51,022 nucleotides of DNA. It comes from Sporosarcina sp. P13 (GTDB lineage Bacteria > Bacillota > Bacilli > Bacillales_A > Planococcaceae). A program made the position numbers and the translations under genes. The notes below the pieces were generated by a model, which was not told where the DNA came from, searched no databases, and saw nothing but the letters and a program-made list of their open reading frames with translations. The stretch is taken from contig NZ_PDYM01000021.1 of assembly GCF_002743055.1 (NCBI RefSeq), positions 1 to 51,022 on the forward strand. The letters run 5' to 3'. Shown piece by piece: positions 12,317 to 21,960 of this stretch; position 1 is the first letter of the stretch; each line of letters starts with the position of its first letter.

Positions 12317-12343
12317 TGTTTTTAACAAACGTAAACGGCATGG

Positions 12344-12372
12344 TTGTGCGGGATGCAAAAAAACAGTAAAAT
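12344..12372 (+). promoter_or_regulatory. Possible promoter of rnmV-ksgA
   Basis: TTGTGC (12344-12349), 17 bases, TAAAAT (12367-12372). The -35 is weak, but the position just after a terminator and before rnmV fits. Confidence 0.4.
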
Positions 12373-12406
12373 AGAAAGAATGATATGAGAAGAAAAGAGG
12401 AATCCT

Positions 12407-13859
<1,453 letters not shown>

Positions 13860-13909
13860 AAGTCAATTGAATTTGTTATGAAAAAGTAGTTGATTTTATC
13901 ATAAAACAA

Positions 13910-13939
13910 TTGACAAAAGTGTAGGTAGACTGTTAAAAT
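13910..13939 (+). promoter_or_regulatory. Upstream promoter of veg (P1)
   Basis: TTGACA (13910-13915) with TAAAAT (13934-13939) at 18-bp spacing. It lies 40 bases upstream of a second, better promoter. Confidence 0.65.
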
Positions 13940-13950
13940 AAAAAATTTAG

Positions 13951-13979
13951 TTGACAGAGCTCCTTTAAAATGTTATGCT
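13951..13979 (+). promoter_or_regulatory. Downstream promoter of veg (P2)
   Basis: TTGACA (13951-13956), exactly 17 bases, TATGCT (13974-13979). The start is predicted near 13986, just before GTGAGGTG, the veg ribosome site. The veg promoter is known as a very strong sigma-A promoter in B. subtilis. Confidence 0.8.
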
Positions 13980-14003
13980 AGTATTTAGTGAGGTGTAAGC
14001 AAC

Positions 14004-14270
14004 ATGCCAAAAACATTAGCAGACATTAAAAAGTCACTGGACGCTCATTTAGGGAAACGTCTCCACCTAAAAGCAAACGGCGGTCGTAAGAAGACGATTG
14101 AACATGCTGGGGTATTGCGCGATACGTATCGTGCTGTTTTCGTAGTAGAGTTAGACCAGGATGACAATGCGTTTGAAAGAGTTTCTTACAGCTATGCAGA
14201 TATTTTAACCGAAGCGGTTGAAATAACAATTCTTGATGGTGCAGATCAAACAGCTTTCATCATCAAATAA
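14004..14270 (+). CDS. veg: Veg protein, biofilm-related
   Basis: 88 residues, matching the small Veg family ([17 protein letters not shown] then [12 protein letters not shown]). In B. subtilis, Veg promotes biofilm matrix gene expression by countering SinR; the mechanism is not settled. The protein is basic at its N-terminus and has a small Sm-like beta fold by family knowledge. Two tandem promoters precede it and a terminator follows. Confidence 0.94.
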   Translation: MPKTLADIKKSLDAHLGKRLHLKANGGRKKTIEHAGVLRDTYRAVFVVELDQDDNAFERVSYSYADILTEAVEITILDGADQTAFIIK

Positions 14271-14305
14271 TTTATTATGCTATTTTAATTTATTTCCTAG
14301 TGAAT

Positions 14306-14335
14306 CCGCCCGGAACGTTCTGGCGGGTTTTTTTA
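14306..14335 (+). terminator. Terminator after veg
   Basis: Stem CCGCC with GGCGG, enclosing the complementary GAACGTTC, followed by seven T residues. Confidence 0.85.
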
Positions 14336-14353
14336 TGTTTTCAAATATACAAT

Positions 14354-14382
14354 GCGTAACTTTCTCTGTTTTGTCCATGCTA
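14354..14382 (+). promoter_or_regulatory. Candidate sigma-G promoter of sspF
   Basis: GCGTA (14354-14358), 17 bases, CATGCTA (14376-14382), close to the forespore sigma-G consensus GYATR-N18-CATNHTA. It sits about 30 bases before the sspF start. B. subtilis sspF is sigma-G dependent. Confidence 0.65.
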
Positions 14383-14412
14383 TAGTTGTCAGCCGAAAAG
14401 GAGGAAACGTGA

Positions 14413-14586
14413 ATGGCGAGAAAAGGCGTCATGTCAGATCAATTAAAAGAAGAAATCGCAAAAGACCTGGGTTTTTATGACGTTGTACAAAAAGAAGGTT
14501 GGGGCGGTATTCGTTCACGTGATGCAGGTAATATGGTGAAACGTGCAATTGAAATGGCGAGTAGGCAAGTGGATGAGAAAAAGTAA
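14413..14586 (+). CDS. sspF: Small acid-soluble spore protein, SspF-like
   Basis: 57 residues ([20 protein letters not shown] at the start, then [20 protein letters not shown]). It is a short alpha/beta-type SASP relative, as SspF of B. subtilis (about 61 residues). The [12 protein letters not shown] block is the conserved DNA-contacting region. These proteins coat and protect forespore DNA. AAGGAGG sits 8 bases upstream of the ATG. The veg-sspF-ispE order is that of B. subtilis. Confidence 0.93.
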   Translation: MARKGVMSDQLKEEIAKDLGFYDVVQKEGWGGIRSRDAGNMVKRAIEMASRQVDEKK

Positions 14587-14628
14587 ATCATCCATGAATC
14601 GGATAATCCAAATCAGGCTGACGATGAG

Positions 14629-14665
14629 AGCTGCAAAAGCGAAAATGCTTTGCAGTTCTTTTTTT
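14629..14665 (+). terminator. Terminator after sspF
   Basis: Stem CTGCAAAAGC with GCTTTGCAG, small A-rich loop, then TTCTTTTTTT. Confidence 0.87.
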
Positions 14666-14743
14666 CAGTTATTCTTCCTATGTTCTATCCATTGTGTGGT
14701 AAAATAATGAGCAAGAACATGCTGTGGGGAGGGAGCTTTTATC

Positions 14744-15610
14744 ATGATTTACGAAAAGGCACCTGCGAAAATCAATTTAACATTGGATGTGCTGAATAAA
14801 CGGCCAGATGGCTATCATGAAGTCGAGATGATCATGACGACTGTAGATTTGGCTGATCGTATTTGGCTTCGACCGACGACTGATCATTCCATAATAATTA
14901 AGTCATCGCATCGCTTTGTGCCGAATGATCGTAAAAATTTAGCATATCAAGCAGCGGACTTGTTGCGGAAACGCTATCGTCTAAGACAAGGTGTAGAAAT
15001 TACGCTCGATAAGAATATTCCGATTGCCGCCGGACTTGCAGGCGGGAGCTCAGATGCAGCGGCTACGTTGCGTGGATTGAATCGCTTATGGGACCTTGGG
15101 TTGTCATTGGACGAACTGGCTGTGCTCGGTGCAGAAATTGGTTCAGACGTATCCTTTTGTGTATATGGTGGTACAGCCATCGCACGTGGGCGTGGTGAGA
15201 ACATTACACACTTACCTTCACCACCGAATTGTTGGGTAATCCTTGCCAAACCATCTATTGGTGTATCGACAGGAAATATTTATGGACAACTCGACTTGTC
15301 GACCATTGAACATCCGCAAACAGCAACAATGATGGAAGCCTTGGAAGAAGGCAATTACGATAAAATGTGTGCATCATTAGGAAATGTGTTGGAACCAGTT
15401 ACGATGGGTCTGCATCCTGAAGTCGTCATGCTCAAAGAACAAATGGAACGTTTTGGTGCAGACGCGGTATTGATGAGTGGTAGTGGTCCAACGGTCTTTG
15501 GGTTGGTAAAACATGAATCACGTGTACCTAGAATCGTTAATGCACTCAAAGGGTTTTGTCAAGATGTACATGCCGTACGTACGCTAGGAGAACGTATTCT
15601 AGTTGATTAA
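14744..15610 (+). CDS. ispE: 4-diphosphocytidyl-2-C-methyl-D-erythritol kinase
   Basis: 288 residues, GHMP kinase family. It carries out the ATP-dependent phosphorylation step of the non-mevalonate (MEP) isoprenoid pathway. [12 protein letters not shown] is the N-terminal substrate motif, and [18 protein letters not shown] is the ATP-binding glycine-rich loop. [10 protein letters not shown] is the C-terminal GHMP motif. GGGGAGGGAG precedes the ATG. purR follows after about 55 bases. Confidence 0.97.
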   Translation: MIYEKAPAKINLTLDVLNKRPDGYHEVEMIMTTVDLADRIWLRPTTDHSIIIKSSHRFVPNDRKNLAYQAADLLRKRYRLRQGVEITLDKNIPIAAGLAGGSSDAAATLRGLNRLWDLGLSLDELAVLGAEIGSDVSFCVYGGTAIARGRGENITHLPSPPNCWVILAKPSIGVSTGNIYGQLDLSTIEHPQTATMMEALEEGNYDKMCASLGNVLEPVTMGLHPEVVMLKEQMERFGADAVLMSGSGPTVFGLVKHESRVPRIVNALKGFCQDVHAVRTLGERILVD

Positions 15611-15666
15611 TGCCGTACAATTATGATAATGTACTTATAAATCATTCGGATTTAGGAGTCGGTATT

Positions 15667-16509
15667 ATGAAGTGGAAAAGAAGTGAAAGGCTAGTCGATA
15701 TGACCCGCCATTTGCTAGAAAATCCGCACACACTCATTTCTTTGACGTTTTTCTCTAACAGATATACTGCTGCCAAATCCTCCATTAGTGAAGACCTTGG
15801 TATTTTGAAGGAAACCTTTGAAGAAAGCGGTACGGGACGGTTAATAACTATTTCTGGAGCATCTGGCGGTATTAAATATATTCCTATAGCTAGTCGGGAA
15901 GAAGTGAATGATATCATACATTCGCTAATGGACGAATTGAGAAATTCTGATCGTCTATTGCCTGGAGGCTACTTGTATATGACAGATTTATTGGGAAATC
16001 CAATGTTTCTTGACCGAATAGGAAAAGTTATTGCTACTGCATTTTTTGATGCAGGAATTGATGCAATTATGACGGTCGCGACAAAAGGTATTCCAATAGC
16101 TCATGCTATTGCACGTCATTTAAACGTACCAGTAGTAGTGGTGCGTCGCGATAGCAAGGTGACGGAAGGATCCACAGTAAGTATTAACTATGTCTCTGGT
16201 TCTGCTCGAAGAATTCAAACAATGGTCCTTTCGAAAAGAAGCATGCAAAGCGGTCAAAAAGTGTTGCTGACAGACGATTTCATGAAAGTAGGTGGGACGA
16301 TGCAAGGTATGAAGAGCCTGCTTGAAGAATTCGATTGTGAACTTGGTGGTGTCGCTGTGCTAGTAGAAGCGGAACATCTAGAAGAAGTGTTAGTAGATGA
16401 CTACCTTTCATTAGTCAAGCTACATGCGGTAGATGAGAAGCACAGAAAGATTGAGCTAGAAGAGGGAAACTATTTCACGAGAGGCGGAAATGATATATGG
16501 AATATGTGA
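15667..16509 (+). CDS. purR: Purine operon repressor PurR
   Basis: 280 residues from the ATG at 15667, which aligns with B. subtilis PurR and has TTAGGAG before it; the frame continues upstream to 15610 but that part is not conserved. An N-terminal winged helix ([15 protein letters not shown] to about residue 75) precedes a PRT fold with [12 protein letters not shown], the PRPP-binding loop. PurR represses purine genes and is released by PRPP. It overlaps ridA by 13 bases. The C-terminus is shorter than the Bacillus protein as I recall it. Confidence 0.95.
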   Translation: MKWKRSERLVDMTRHLLENPHTLISLTFFSNRYTAAKSSISEDLGILKETFEESGTGRLITISGASGGIKYIPIASREEVNDIIHSLMDELRNSDRLLPGGYLYMTDLLGNPMFLDRIGKVIATAFFDAGIDAIMTVATKGIPIAHAIARHLNVPVVVVRRDSKVTEGSTVSINYVSGSARRIQTMVLSKRSMQSGQKVLLTDDFMKVGGTMQGMKSLLEEFDCELGGVAVLVEAEHLEEVLVDDYLSLVKLHAVDEKHRKIELEEGNYFTRGGNDIWNM

Positions 16510-16874
16510 AAACAGATCAAGCACCCCAAGCAATCGGACCTTATTCACAAGCGGTGAAAGTGAATGGAGTAGTCTATACGTCAGGACAGATTCCTTTGAC
16601 GGTAACCGGTGAAGTAGTGGTTGGCGGAATTGAAGAGCAAACGCATCAAGTGCTTTATAATCTTCGTAAAGTCTTAGAAGAAGCTGGTTCTGACATGCAA
16701 CAAGTTATTAAGACGACAGTATTCATCCAAGATATGAATGAATTTGCTGCACTCAATGCAATCTACGAAGAACATTTTGGTGAGCACAAGCCTTCTCGTT
16801 CAACAGTTGAAGTAGCACGACTTCCAAAAGATGTTCGTGTGGAAATTGAAGCGATTGCTATTTGTGAATCATAA
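16497..16874 (+). CDS. ridA: RidA family enamine/imine deaminase (YabJ)
   Basis: 125 residues, the normal length. [18 protein letters not shown] and the catalytic-site Arg in [11 protein letters not shown] are the RidA signatures. It hydrolyses reactive 2-aminoacrylate-type enamines formed by PLP enzymes. The start lies inside the end of purR, after GAGGCGG. In B. subtilis, yabJ is linked to purine regulation and cotranscribed with purR. Confidence 0.96.
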   Translation: MEYVKTDQAPQAIGPYSQAVKVNGVVYTSGQIPLTVTGEVVVGGIEEQTHQVLYNLRKVLEEAGSDMQQVIKTTVFIQDMNEFAALNAIYEEHFGEHKPSRSTVEVARLPKDVRVEIEAIAICES

Positions 16875-16891
16875 TATTCGGCTTTATACAG

Positions 16892-16928
16892 CTCCTTGAT
16901 GTCGAGTCAGACATTATGGAGTTTTTTT
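16892..16928 (+). terminator. Terminator after ridA
   Basis: Stem CTCCTTGATGTC with GACATTATGGAG (one mismatch, one G-U), followed by seven T residues. Confidence 0.85.
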
Positions 16929-17079
16929 AGATGTTTAAATATCTCTTGATACTCAAGTAGTATAATAGTTCAAAATCTATTCAAATTTTATACACAATTT
17001 TAATAATTCGTAAGAATACTATTTTAATCTTTAAGGAAAAATAGTATTATAGAAATAACACAAGTATTATGGTTAATAA

Positions 17080-17105
17080 AAGGAATTTACCAACTAACCT
17101 AGAAT
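17080..17105 (+). promoter_or_regulatory. Sigma-H promoter of spoVG
   Basis: AAGGAATT (17080-17087) and AGAAT (17101-17105) fit the sigma-H pattern RNAGGAWWW-N11/12-RNNGAAT. The spoVG promoter is a classical sigma-H promoter. The 150 bases upstream are very AT-rich, as expected for the AbrB-binding region known in B. subtilis. Confidence 0.75.
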
Positions 17106-17145
17106 TAATACATTGTGGACAATTGACAACAAGGGAGTGGGGAAG

Positions 17146-17433
17146 ATGGAGATCACAGATGTGAGATTACGCAAGGTAGACACAGAAGGCAGAATGAGAG
17201 CGATTGCTTCCATAACGCTAAACAATCAGTTTGTCATCCATGATATCCGTGTCATCGAGGGGAATGACGGATTATTCGTGGCAATGCCGAGCAAACGTAC
17301 ACCGGACGGAGAGTTCCGCGACGTAGCGCATCCGATTAATTCGGAAGCAAGAACAAAAGTACAAGAATCGATCTTAGCAGCCTACCATCACGTGGACCAA
17401 ACACAAGGGATACTTGAAGAAGCTACTTTATAA
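17146..17433 (+). CDS. spoVG: Septation/stage V sporulation regulator SpoVG
   Basis: 95 residues from the ATG at 17146, preceded by AAGGGAGTGGGGA; a longer frame from 17113 adds a tail not found in the family. [22 protein letters not shown] and [16 protein letters not shown] are family signatures. SpoVG is a small nucleic-acid-binding regulator affecting asymmetric septation, and virulence in relatives. Its own promoter and terminator make it monocistronic. Confidence 0.97.
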   Translation: MEITDVRLRKVDTEGRMRAIASITLNNQFVIHDIRVIEGNDGLFVAMPSKRTPDGEFRDVAHPINSEARTKVQESILAAYHHVDQTQGILEEATL

Positions 17434-17476
17434 ATGAATACATGACGAGAAAGCGTTTTCATATGTCGTTTCAGTC

Positions 17477-17508
17477 AAAAGGCCATCTATTCGAGTAGAT
17501 GGCCTTTT
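17477..17508 (+). terminator. Terminator after spoVG
   Basis: AAAAGGCCATCTA with TAGATGGCCTTTT, a perfect 13-bp stem and 6-base loop. The A-run on the left also allows function from the other strand. Confidence 0.88.
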
Positions 17509-17789
17509 GGTTATCCCACCTGTGAGCTAATCCTTCCTAAGTATCCGCCTAAGTGCGTGTGCTCCTAACGCTTCGCTTTTACTCACAATATTTCGCAACG
17601 GCTCTCACTTCACTGATGTTTATCTATAACTTTGGTAAATGAAATATTTAACTTTTTTGTTTCAATGTCGTAGGAAGGGGTAAACCCAAAATACTCCCGT
17701 TAATGAATAAATATTGTACTCATTGGGCTGTATGTGCAAAAAGATTAATAATCATAAAATAAAGCCATGCAATTGTCAAGGGGATATAC
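17509..17789. other. Intergenic region with a degenerate repeat
   Basis: No open frame of note between the spoVG terminator and the glmU promoter. The first 100 bases contain one copy of a repeat also seen at 27956 (listed separately). The rest is AT-rich and I see no other clear signal. Confidence 0.5.
17549..17590. repeat. Dispersed intergenic repeat, family A copy 1
   Basis: The segment beginning CTAAGTGCGTGTGC and continuing TAACGCTTCGCTTTTA matches 27956-27995 (CTAAGTACGTGTGC, TAACGCTGCGCTTTCT) in the same orientation and almost without gaps. Identity is about three quarters by eye. Confidence 0.6.
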
Positions 17790-17818
17790 TTGAAAAGAAC
17801 TGTCATTTCCGATATAGT
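17790..17818 (+). promoter_or_regulatory. Sigma-A promoter of glmU
   Basis: TTGAAA (17790-17795), exactly 17 bases, TATAGT (17813-17818), 30 bases before the glmU ATG. It would also read prs and possibly ctc, since no terminator is visible before 20929. Confidence 0.72.
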
Positions 17819-17848
17819 CAATTATGAATTAAGGATGGAGGCTGGCAA

Positions 17849-19207
17849 ATGACAAACACGTATGCTATCGTCCTAGCCGCGGGGCAAGGGACTCGGATGA
17901 AGTCTAATTTGTACAAAGTGCTTCACCCGGTCTGCGGCAAACCGATGGTAGAGCATGTGATCGATCATATTCGCGATTTAGACGCTGGTCGCATCGTCAC
18001 TATTGTCGGTCACGGCGCGGAAATGGTAGAGCAAACGCTAGGTAACAAAAGTGAATACGCGCTACAGGCGGAGCAATTAGGGACGGCACATGCTGTTTTG
18101 CAAGCGGAGTCTGTGCTTGGAGATATAGACGGCACAACACTAGTCGTTTGCGGAGATACCCCGTTAATCAGTAGCGACACGATGAAAGCATTACTTGCGC
18201 ATCATCACATAACCGAAGCGAAGGCTACAATACTTACTGCAATTGCAGATGATCCAACAGGATACGGTCGGATCATCCGCGCAGAGAATGGTGACGTTTT
18301 AAGAAACGTCGAACATAAAGATACTAATGACGAAGAACGTAGTGTGAAGGAAATCAATACAGGTACGTATTGTTTCGATAACCGTGTGCTATTTGACACT
18401 TTGAAAAAAGTAAACAATGAAAATGCACAAGGTGAATACTATCTTCCGGATGTATTAGGCATTTTAAAATCTGAAGGCGAACGAATCTCTGCTTACACGA
18501 CACCCGACTTCCACGAAACATTAGGTGTCAATGATCGGGTAGCACTAGCACAGGCTGAAAAAGATATGCGTCGTCTGATCGCAGAAAAGCATATGCGTAA
18601 TGGTGTCACAATCATTAATCCAGAACAGACTATCATTAGTGCAGACGCAGAGATTGGCCAAGATACAATATTGCAGCCTGGTGTGATGATTGAAGGTGCA
18701 ACAAAAATTGGATCAAATTGTATCATTGGTCCTAATAGTCATATTCTAAACAGTACAATCGGTGACTACAGCACGATTCACTCGTCAGTAGTTCGTGATA
18801 GTCAAGTAGGAAATCAGACAGCGGTTGGACCATTCGCACACTTGCGTCCTGACTCACAGTTGGGCAATCACGTAAAGATTGGTAACTTTGTCGAAGTAAA
18901 GAAATCGCAACTAGGCGACGATAGTAAAGTATCCCATCTCAGCTACATTGGTGATGCGGAAATTGGTAAGAGTGTGAATATAGGTTGCGGCACAATTACC
19001 GTGAATTATGACGGTAAAAACAAACATAAGACTGAAATACAGGACAATGCTTTTGTCGGTTGCAATGCCAACTTAGTAGCGCCTGTAACTGTGGGGAAAA
19101 ATGCTATTGTGGCAGCTGGATCCACCATTACAAAAAATGTTCCAGAAAATTCACTTGCAATTGCACGCGTTCGGCAAGAGAATAAAGAAGGATACGTAAA
19201 AAACTAA
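17849..19207 (+). CDS. glmU: Bifunctional N-acetylglucosamine-1-phosphate uridyltransferase / glucosamine-1-phosphate acetyltransferase
   Basis: 452 residues. The N-terminal nucleotidyltransferase domain (to about 230) has [19 protein letters not shown] and VVCGDTPLI. The C-terminal left-handed beta-helix (about 250-452) carries many hexapeptide repeats and the acetyltransferase motif [12 protein letters not shown]. It makes UDP-GlcNAc for peptidoglycan. GGATGGAGG precedes the ATG. prs follows after 27 bases, an order kept from B. subtilis (gcaD-prs-ctc). Confidence 0.97.
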   Translation: MTNTYAIVLAAGQGTRMKSNLYKVLHPVCGKPMVEHVIDHIRDLDAGRIVTIVGHGAEMVEQTLGNKSEYALQAEQLGTAHAVLQAESVLGDIDGTTLVVCGDTPLISSDTMKALLAHHHITEAKATILTAIADDPTGYGRIIRAENGDVLRNVEHKDTNDEERSVKEINTGTYCFDNRVLFDTLKKVNNENAQGEYYLPDVLGILKSEGERISAYTTPDFHETLGVNDRVALAQAEKDMRRLIAEKHMRNGVTIINPEQTIISADAEIGQDTILQPGVMIEGATKIGSNCIIGPNSHILNSTIGDYSTIHSSVVRDSQVGNQTAVGPFAHLRPDSQLGNHVKIGNFVEVKKSQLGDDSKVSHLSYIGDAEIGKSVNIGCGTITVNYDGKNKHKTEIQDNAFVGCNANLVAPVTVGKNAIVAAGSTITKNVPENSLAIARVRQENKEGYVKN

Positions 19208-19234
19208 TCTTACCCAACTAACAGGAGGGCCATC

Positions 19235-20194
19235 ATGGCAAATCATTATCCAAACGAAAAACTGAAAATATTTTCTCTAACTGCGAACGAACCCCTTGCA
19301 CAAGAAGTAGCAGATCAAGTCGGACTTCCACTCGGCAAATGCTCAGTAAAACGTTTTAGTGACGGAGAAATCCAAATTAATATCGATGAAAGCATCCGTG
19401 GCTGTGAAGTGTTTGTTATTCAATCCACTTCTAATCCGGTCAACGATAACTTAATGGAGCTTCTCATCATGCTAGATGCCTTGATGCGTGCTTCTGCGCG
19501 TACGATCAATGTTGTCATGCCTTATTATGGCTATGCGCGACAAGACCGTAAAGCGAGATCACGTGAACCAATCACCGCTAAATTAGTTGCGAACTTATTA
19601 GAAACAGCAGGTGCTGACCGTGTGATTGCGGTAGATTTGCATGCGCCACAGATTCAAGGATTCTTTGATATTCCAATCGATCACTTGGTTGCCGAGCCAA
19701 TCTTGACTGAATACTTCCAAAGCGAAGGTTTAGTAGGAGCTGATTTAGTTATTGTCTCCCCTGATCATGGTGGCGTTACACGGGCTCGTAAAATGGCGGA
19801 TCGCATGAAAGCGCCGATTGCAATTATTGACAAACGTCGCCCGCGTCCGAACGTGGCAGAAGTTATGAATATTGTTGGGAATGTAGAAGGAAAAACGGCT
19901 ATTCTTATTGATGATATTATTGATACAGCTGGTACGATTACGATTGCTGCAAGCGCGTTAATTGAAAGTGGAGCAAAAGAAGTGTATGCTTGTTGTTCAC
20001 ATCCAGTTTTATCCGGTCCTGCAATTGAGCGGATTAACAATTCGAAGATTAAGCAATTAGTCATTACAAATTCTATCGAATTGCCGGAAACAAAACTATC
20101 TCCAAAGATCAAACAGCTATCGATTGCACCACTATTAGCATCAGCAATCGTTCGTGTATTTGAGAAGAAGTCTGTAAGTACGTTATTTGATTGA
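19235..20194 (+). CDS. prs: Ribose-phosphate pyrophosphokinase
   Basis: 319 residues, standard for class I PRPP synthetase. It makes PRPP from ribose 5-phosphate and ATP for purine, pyrimidine, His and Trp synthesis. The flexible catalytic loop has [17 protein letters not shown], and the PRPP loop is [19 protein letters not shown] precedes the ATG. The product is the effector of PurR and a substrate of Hpt, both encoded in this window. Confidence 0.97.
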   Translation: MANHYPNEKLKIFSLTANEPLAQEVADQVGLPLGKCSVKRFSDGEIQINIDESIRGCEVFVIQSTSNPVNDNLMELLIMLDALMRASARTINVVMPYYGYARQDRKARSREPITAKLVANLLETAGADRVIAVDLHAPQIQGFFDIPIDHLVAEPILTEYFQSEGLVGADLVIVSPDHGGVTRARKMADRMKAPIAIIDKRRPRPNVAEVMNIVGNVEGKTAILIDDIIDTAGTITIAASALIESGAKEVYACCSHPVLSGPAIERINNSKIKQLVITNSIELPETKLSPKIKQLSIAPLLASAIVRVFEKKSVSTLFD

Positions 20195-20291
20195 TGTAAA
20201 GATGGATTGATGACAAGTTACCTGATGTCGTCTGGTATTGAATGTTTCAAGAGGTAGAAAAAACTTTTTTAAAGGAAAGGTGACTATACAA

Positions 20292-20918
20292 ATGAGCACA
20301 ATGCAGTCGAACTTAAGAGAAACTAACAAAACAACACTATCACAATTACGAAAGGACGGATGGATTCCTTCCGTAGTCTATGGCTATAAAACAGAGAGTA
20401 CACCAATCTCCGTTAAAGAGCGTGACTTAATTGATACGCTACGTGAAACGGGAAGAAATGGTGTTATCAAACTAGACGTAGATGGCAAAAAAGTAAATGT
20501 CGTGTTGAGTGATTATCAATCGGATGTTTTAAAAGGAACTATTACACATGCTGACTTTTTAGCGATTAATATGACAGAAGAACTTGAAGTTGAAGTTGCC
20601 ATTAATCTAGTCGGTCAATCGCCAGGTGAAAAAGAAGGTGGAGTCATTCAGCAACCAATTCGTGATGTTACGATTCGCGTCAAGCCTTCTGATATTCCAG
20701 AGTCCATTGATTTGGACGTTTCAGAACTACAAATTGGCGATACACTTCTTGTAAGTGATATTCGTTCGAAGGTAGCATTTGAAATCTTGAATGAAGATGA
20801 AGATGCGCTTGTGCTAGTGTCTGCTCCACGTACGGAAGCGGAGATGGAAGCATTGGATGAAACGGCTGACGCAGGTGCAGAGCCTGAAGTAATCGGCGAT
20901 GACAAAGCAGCAGAATAA
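20292..20918 (+). CDS. ctc: 50S ribosomal protein L25/general stress protein Ctc
   Basis: 208 residues from the ATG at 20292, after AAAGGAAAGG. An upstream frame to 20238 is not conserved. The N-terminal L25 domain (about 1-95) has LRKDGWIPSVVYG, and the C-terminal TL5-like beta domain (about 100-185) has HADFLAINMTEELEVEV. An acidic tail ends the protein. It binds 5S rRNA. B. subtilis ctc has a sigma-B promoter; I see no convincing sigma-B site here. Confidence 0.95.
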   Translation: MSTMQSNLRETNKTTLSQLRKDGWIPSVVYGYKTESTPISVKERDLIDTLRETGRNGVIKLDVDGKKVNVVLSDYQSDVLKGTITHADFLAINMTEELEVEVAINLVGQSPGEKEGGVIQQPIRDVTIRVKPSDIPESIDLDVSELQIGDTLLVSDIRSKVAFEILNEDEDALVLVSAPRTEAEMEALDETADAGAEPEVIGDDKAAE

Positions 20919-20928
20919 ATAATGAAAT

Positions 20929-20960
20929 GGGCGCACGAGTTTATAACGTGCGCTCCTTTT
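20929..20960 (+). terminator. Terminator after ctc
   Basis: Stem GGGCGCACG with CGTGCGCTCC (one G-U), loop AGTTTATAA, then only four T residues. It may be partial. Confidence 0.7.
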
Positions 20961-21000
20961 CTATGCATATAGAGAATGGTTAGAAAAGGAAGAGAAGCTT

Positions 21001-21567
21001 ATGAAATTACTAATCGGACTCGGAAACCCCGGGAAAGCTTATGAAAAAACACGTCATAATATTGGTTTTCAAGTAATCGATGAATTAGCGAAGCGTTGGC
21101 AAGCACCAGCGTTTCAAAAGAAGTTTAATGGTGAATATACAACCGCTCATATGCCAGAAGGAAAAGTAATTTTGGTTAAGCCGATGACGTATATGAACTT
21201 ATCCGGTGAATGTATACGTCCACTGGCAGATTACTTTGAAATAGATGACGATGAACTAGTCGTTCTTTACGATGACTTGGATTTGCCAACGGGCAAGATT
21301 CGCCTTCGTCAAAAAGGTAGTGCAGGCGGTCACAACGGTATGAAGTCGTTAATCGCACATTTAGGAACTTCTGAATTTAATCGTATCCGCATAGGTGTTG
21401 ATCGTCCGATAGGTGGTATGAAAGTAGCTGATTATGTACTGTCGCCTTTTAGTAAAGAGGAACAGCCGTTAATAGAAGAGGCAGTACAAAAAAGTGCGGA
21501 TGCCTGTGAAGAGTGGATGAAGAGGTCGCCTTTTTTAGAAGTGATGAATAAATTTAACGGATCCTAA
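21001..21567 (+). CDS. pth: Peptidyl-tRNA hydrolase
   Basis: 188 residues, normal for the family. [18 protein letters not shown] carries the catalytic Asn and His, MTYMNLSGE the substrate contacts, and [20 protein letters not shown] the catalytic Asp and the flexible lid. It recycles peptidyl-tRNA lost from ribosomes. The gene is called spoVC in B. subtilis because a mutant allele blocks spore coat formation. It follows ctc and precedes fin. Confidence 0.97.
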   Translation: MKLLIGLGNPGKAYEKTRHNIGFQVIDELAKRWQAPAFQKKFNGEYTTAHMPEGKVILVKPMTYMNLSGECIRPLADYFEIDDDELVVLYDDLDLPTGKIRLRQKGSAGGHNGMKSLIAHLGTSEFNRIRIGVDRPIGGMKVADYVLSPFSKEEQPLIEEAVQKSADACEEWMKRSPFLEVMNKFNGS

Positions 21568-21597
21568 GCATAATAGAGCGATTCCTAGCCTATACTT
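21568..21597 (+). promoter_or_regulatory. Candidate sigma-F promoter of fin
   Basis: GCATA (21568-21572), 15 bases, then GCCTATACTT (21588-21597), near the sigma-F pattern GYWTA-N15-GGNRANANTW. It lies directly after the pth stop. Forespore sigma-F transcription of fin is established in B. subtilis. Confidence 0.55.
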
Positions 21598-21621
21598 TGA
21601 TAAAAGGAAGGTGAAGGACGC

Positions 21622-21846
21622 GTGATCCGCTATTCTTGCAGTCACTGTGATACGGAAATTGGTTCTATTTCATTGGACGCGGCAGAAGCTGTACTGTGTC
21701 AGATTAAGAGCTTAGATGAAGGGGAAAAGGATTCTTTTTTATCGGTAAATGACGAAGGCACGCATATACGATGTATTTGTGAACACTGCGAACAATCACT
21801 GAAGGCGTTCCCTGATTATTACACCTTAAAGAAATGGCTACAATAG
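21622..21846 (+). CDS. fin: Anti-sigma-F factor Fin
   Basis: 74 residues with two zinc-type pairs, CSHC at residues 6-9 and CEHC in CICEHCEQ near residue 53, as in B. subtilis Fin (YabK). Fin is made in the forespore and inhibits sigma-F RNA polymerase to allow the switch to sigma-G. The GTG start has AAGGAAGGTGAAGG in front. It lies between pth and mfd, as expected. Confidence 0.92.
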   Translation: MIRYSCSHCDTEIGSISLDAAEAVLCQIKSLDEGEKDSFLSVNDEGTHIRCICEHCEQSLKAFPDYYTLKKWLQ

Positions 21847-21854
21847 TAGCAAAT

Positions 21855-21882
21855 GCTTTGGCGCTTATAGCCAAAGCTTTTT
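21855..21882 (+). terminator. Terminator after fin
   Basis: Perfect 8-bp stem GCTTTGGC with GCCAAAGC, 7-base loop, then TTTTT. Confidence 0.87.
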
Positions 21883-21917
21883 GTGCATAATACATTCTGC
21901 TAAAAAAGTTGCTAGAT

Positions 21918-21945
21918 TTGTTAGCTATGCAATAATTGATATATA
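21918..21945 (+). promoter_or_regulatory. Possible promoter of mfd
   Basis: TTGTTA (21918-21923), 16 bases, TATATA (21940-21945). Moderate match, in the only gap upstream of mfd. The predicted start would leave a very short leader. Confidence 0.4.
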
Positions 21946-21960
21946 GAGAGGGTTAGTCAA

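Noticed and set aside
20195..20291. Possible sigma-B promoter before ctc (GTTACC ... GGTATT)
   Set aside because: Spacing and -35 are poor against GTTT-N12/15-GGGTAT; the known B. subtilis sigma-B control cannot be supported here.
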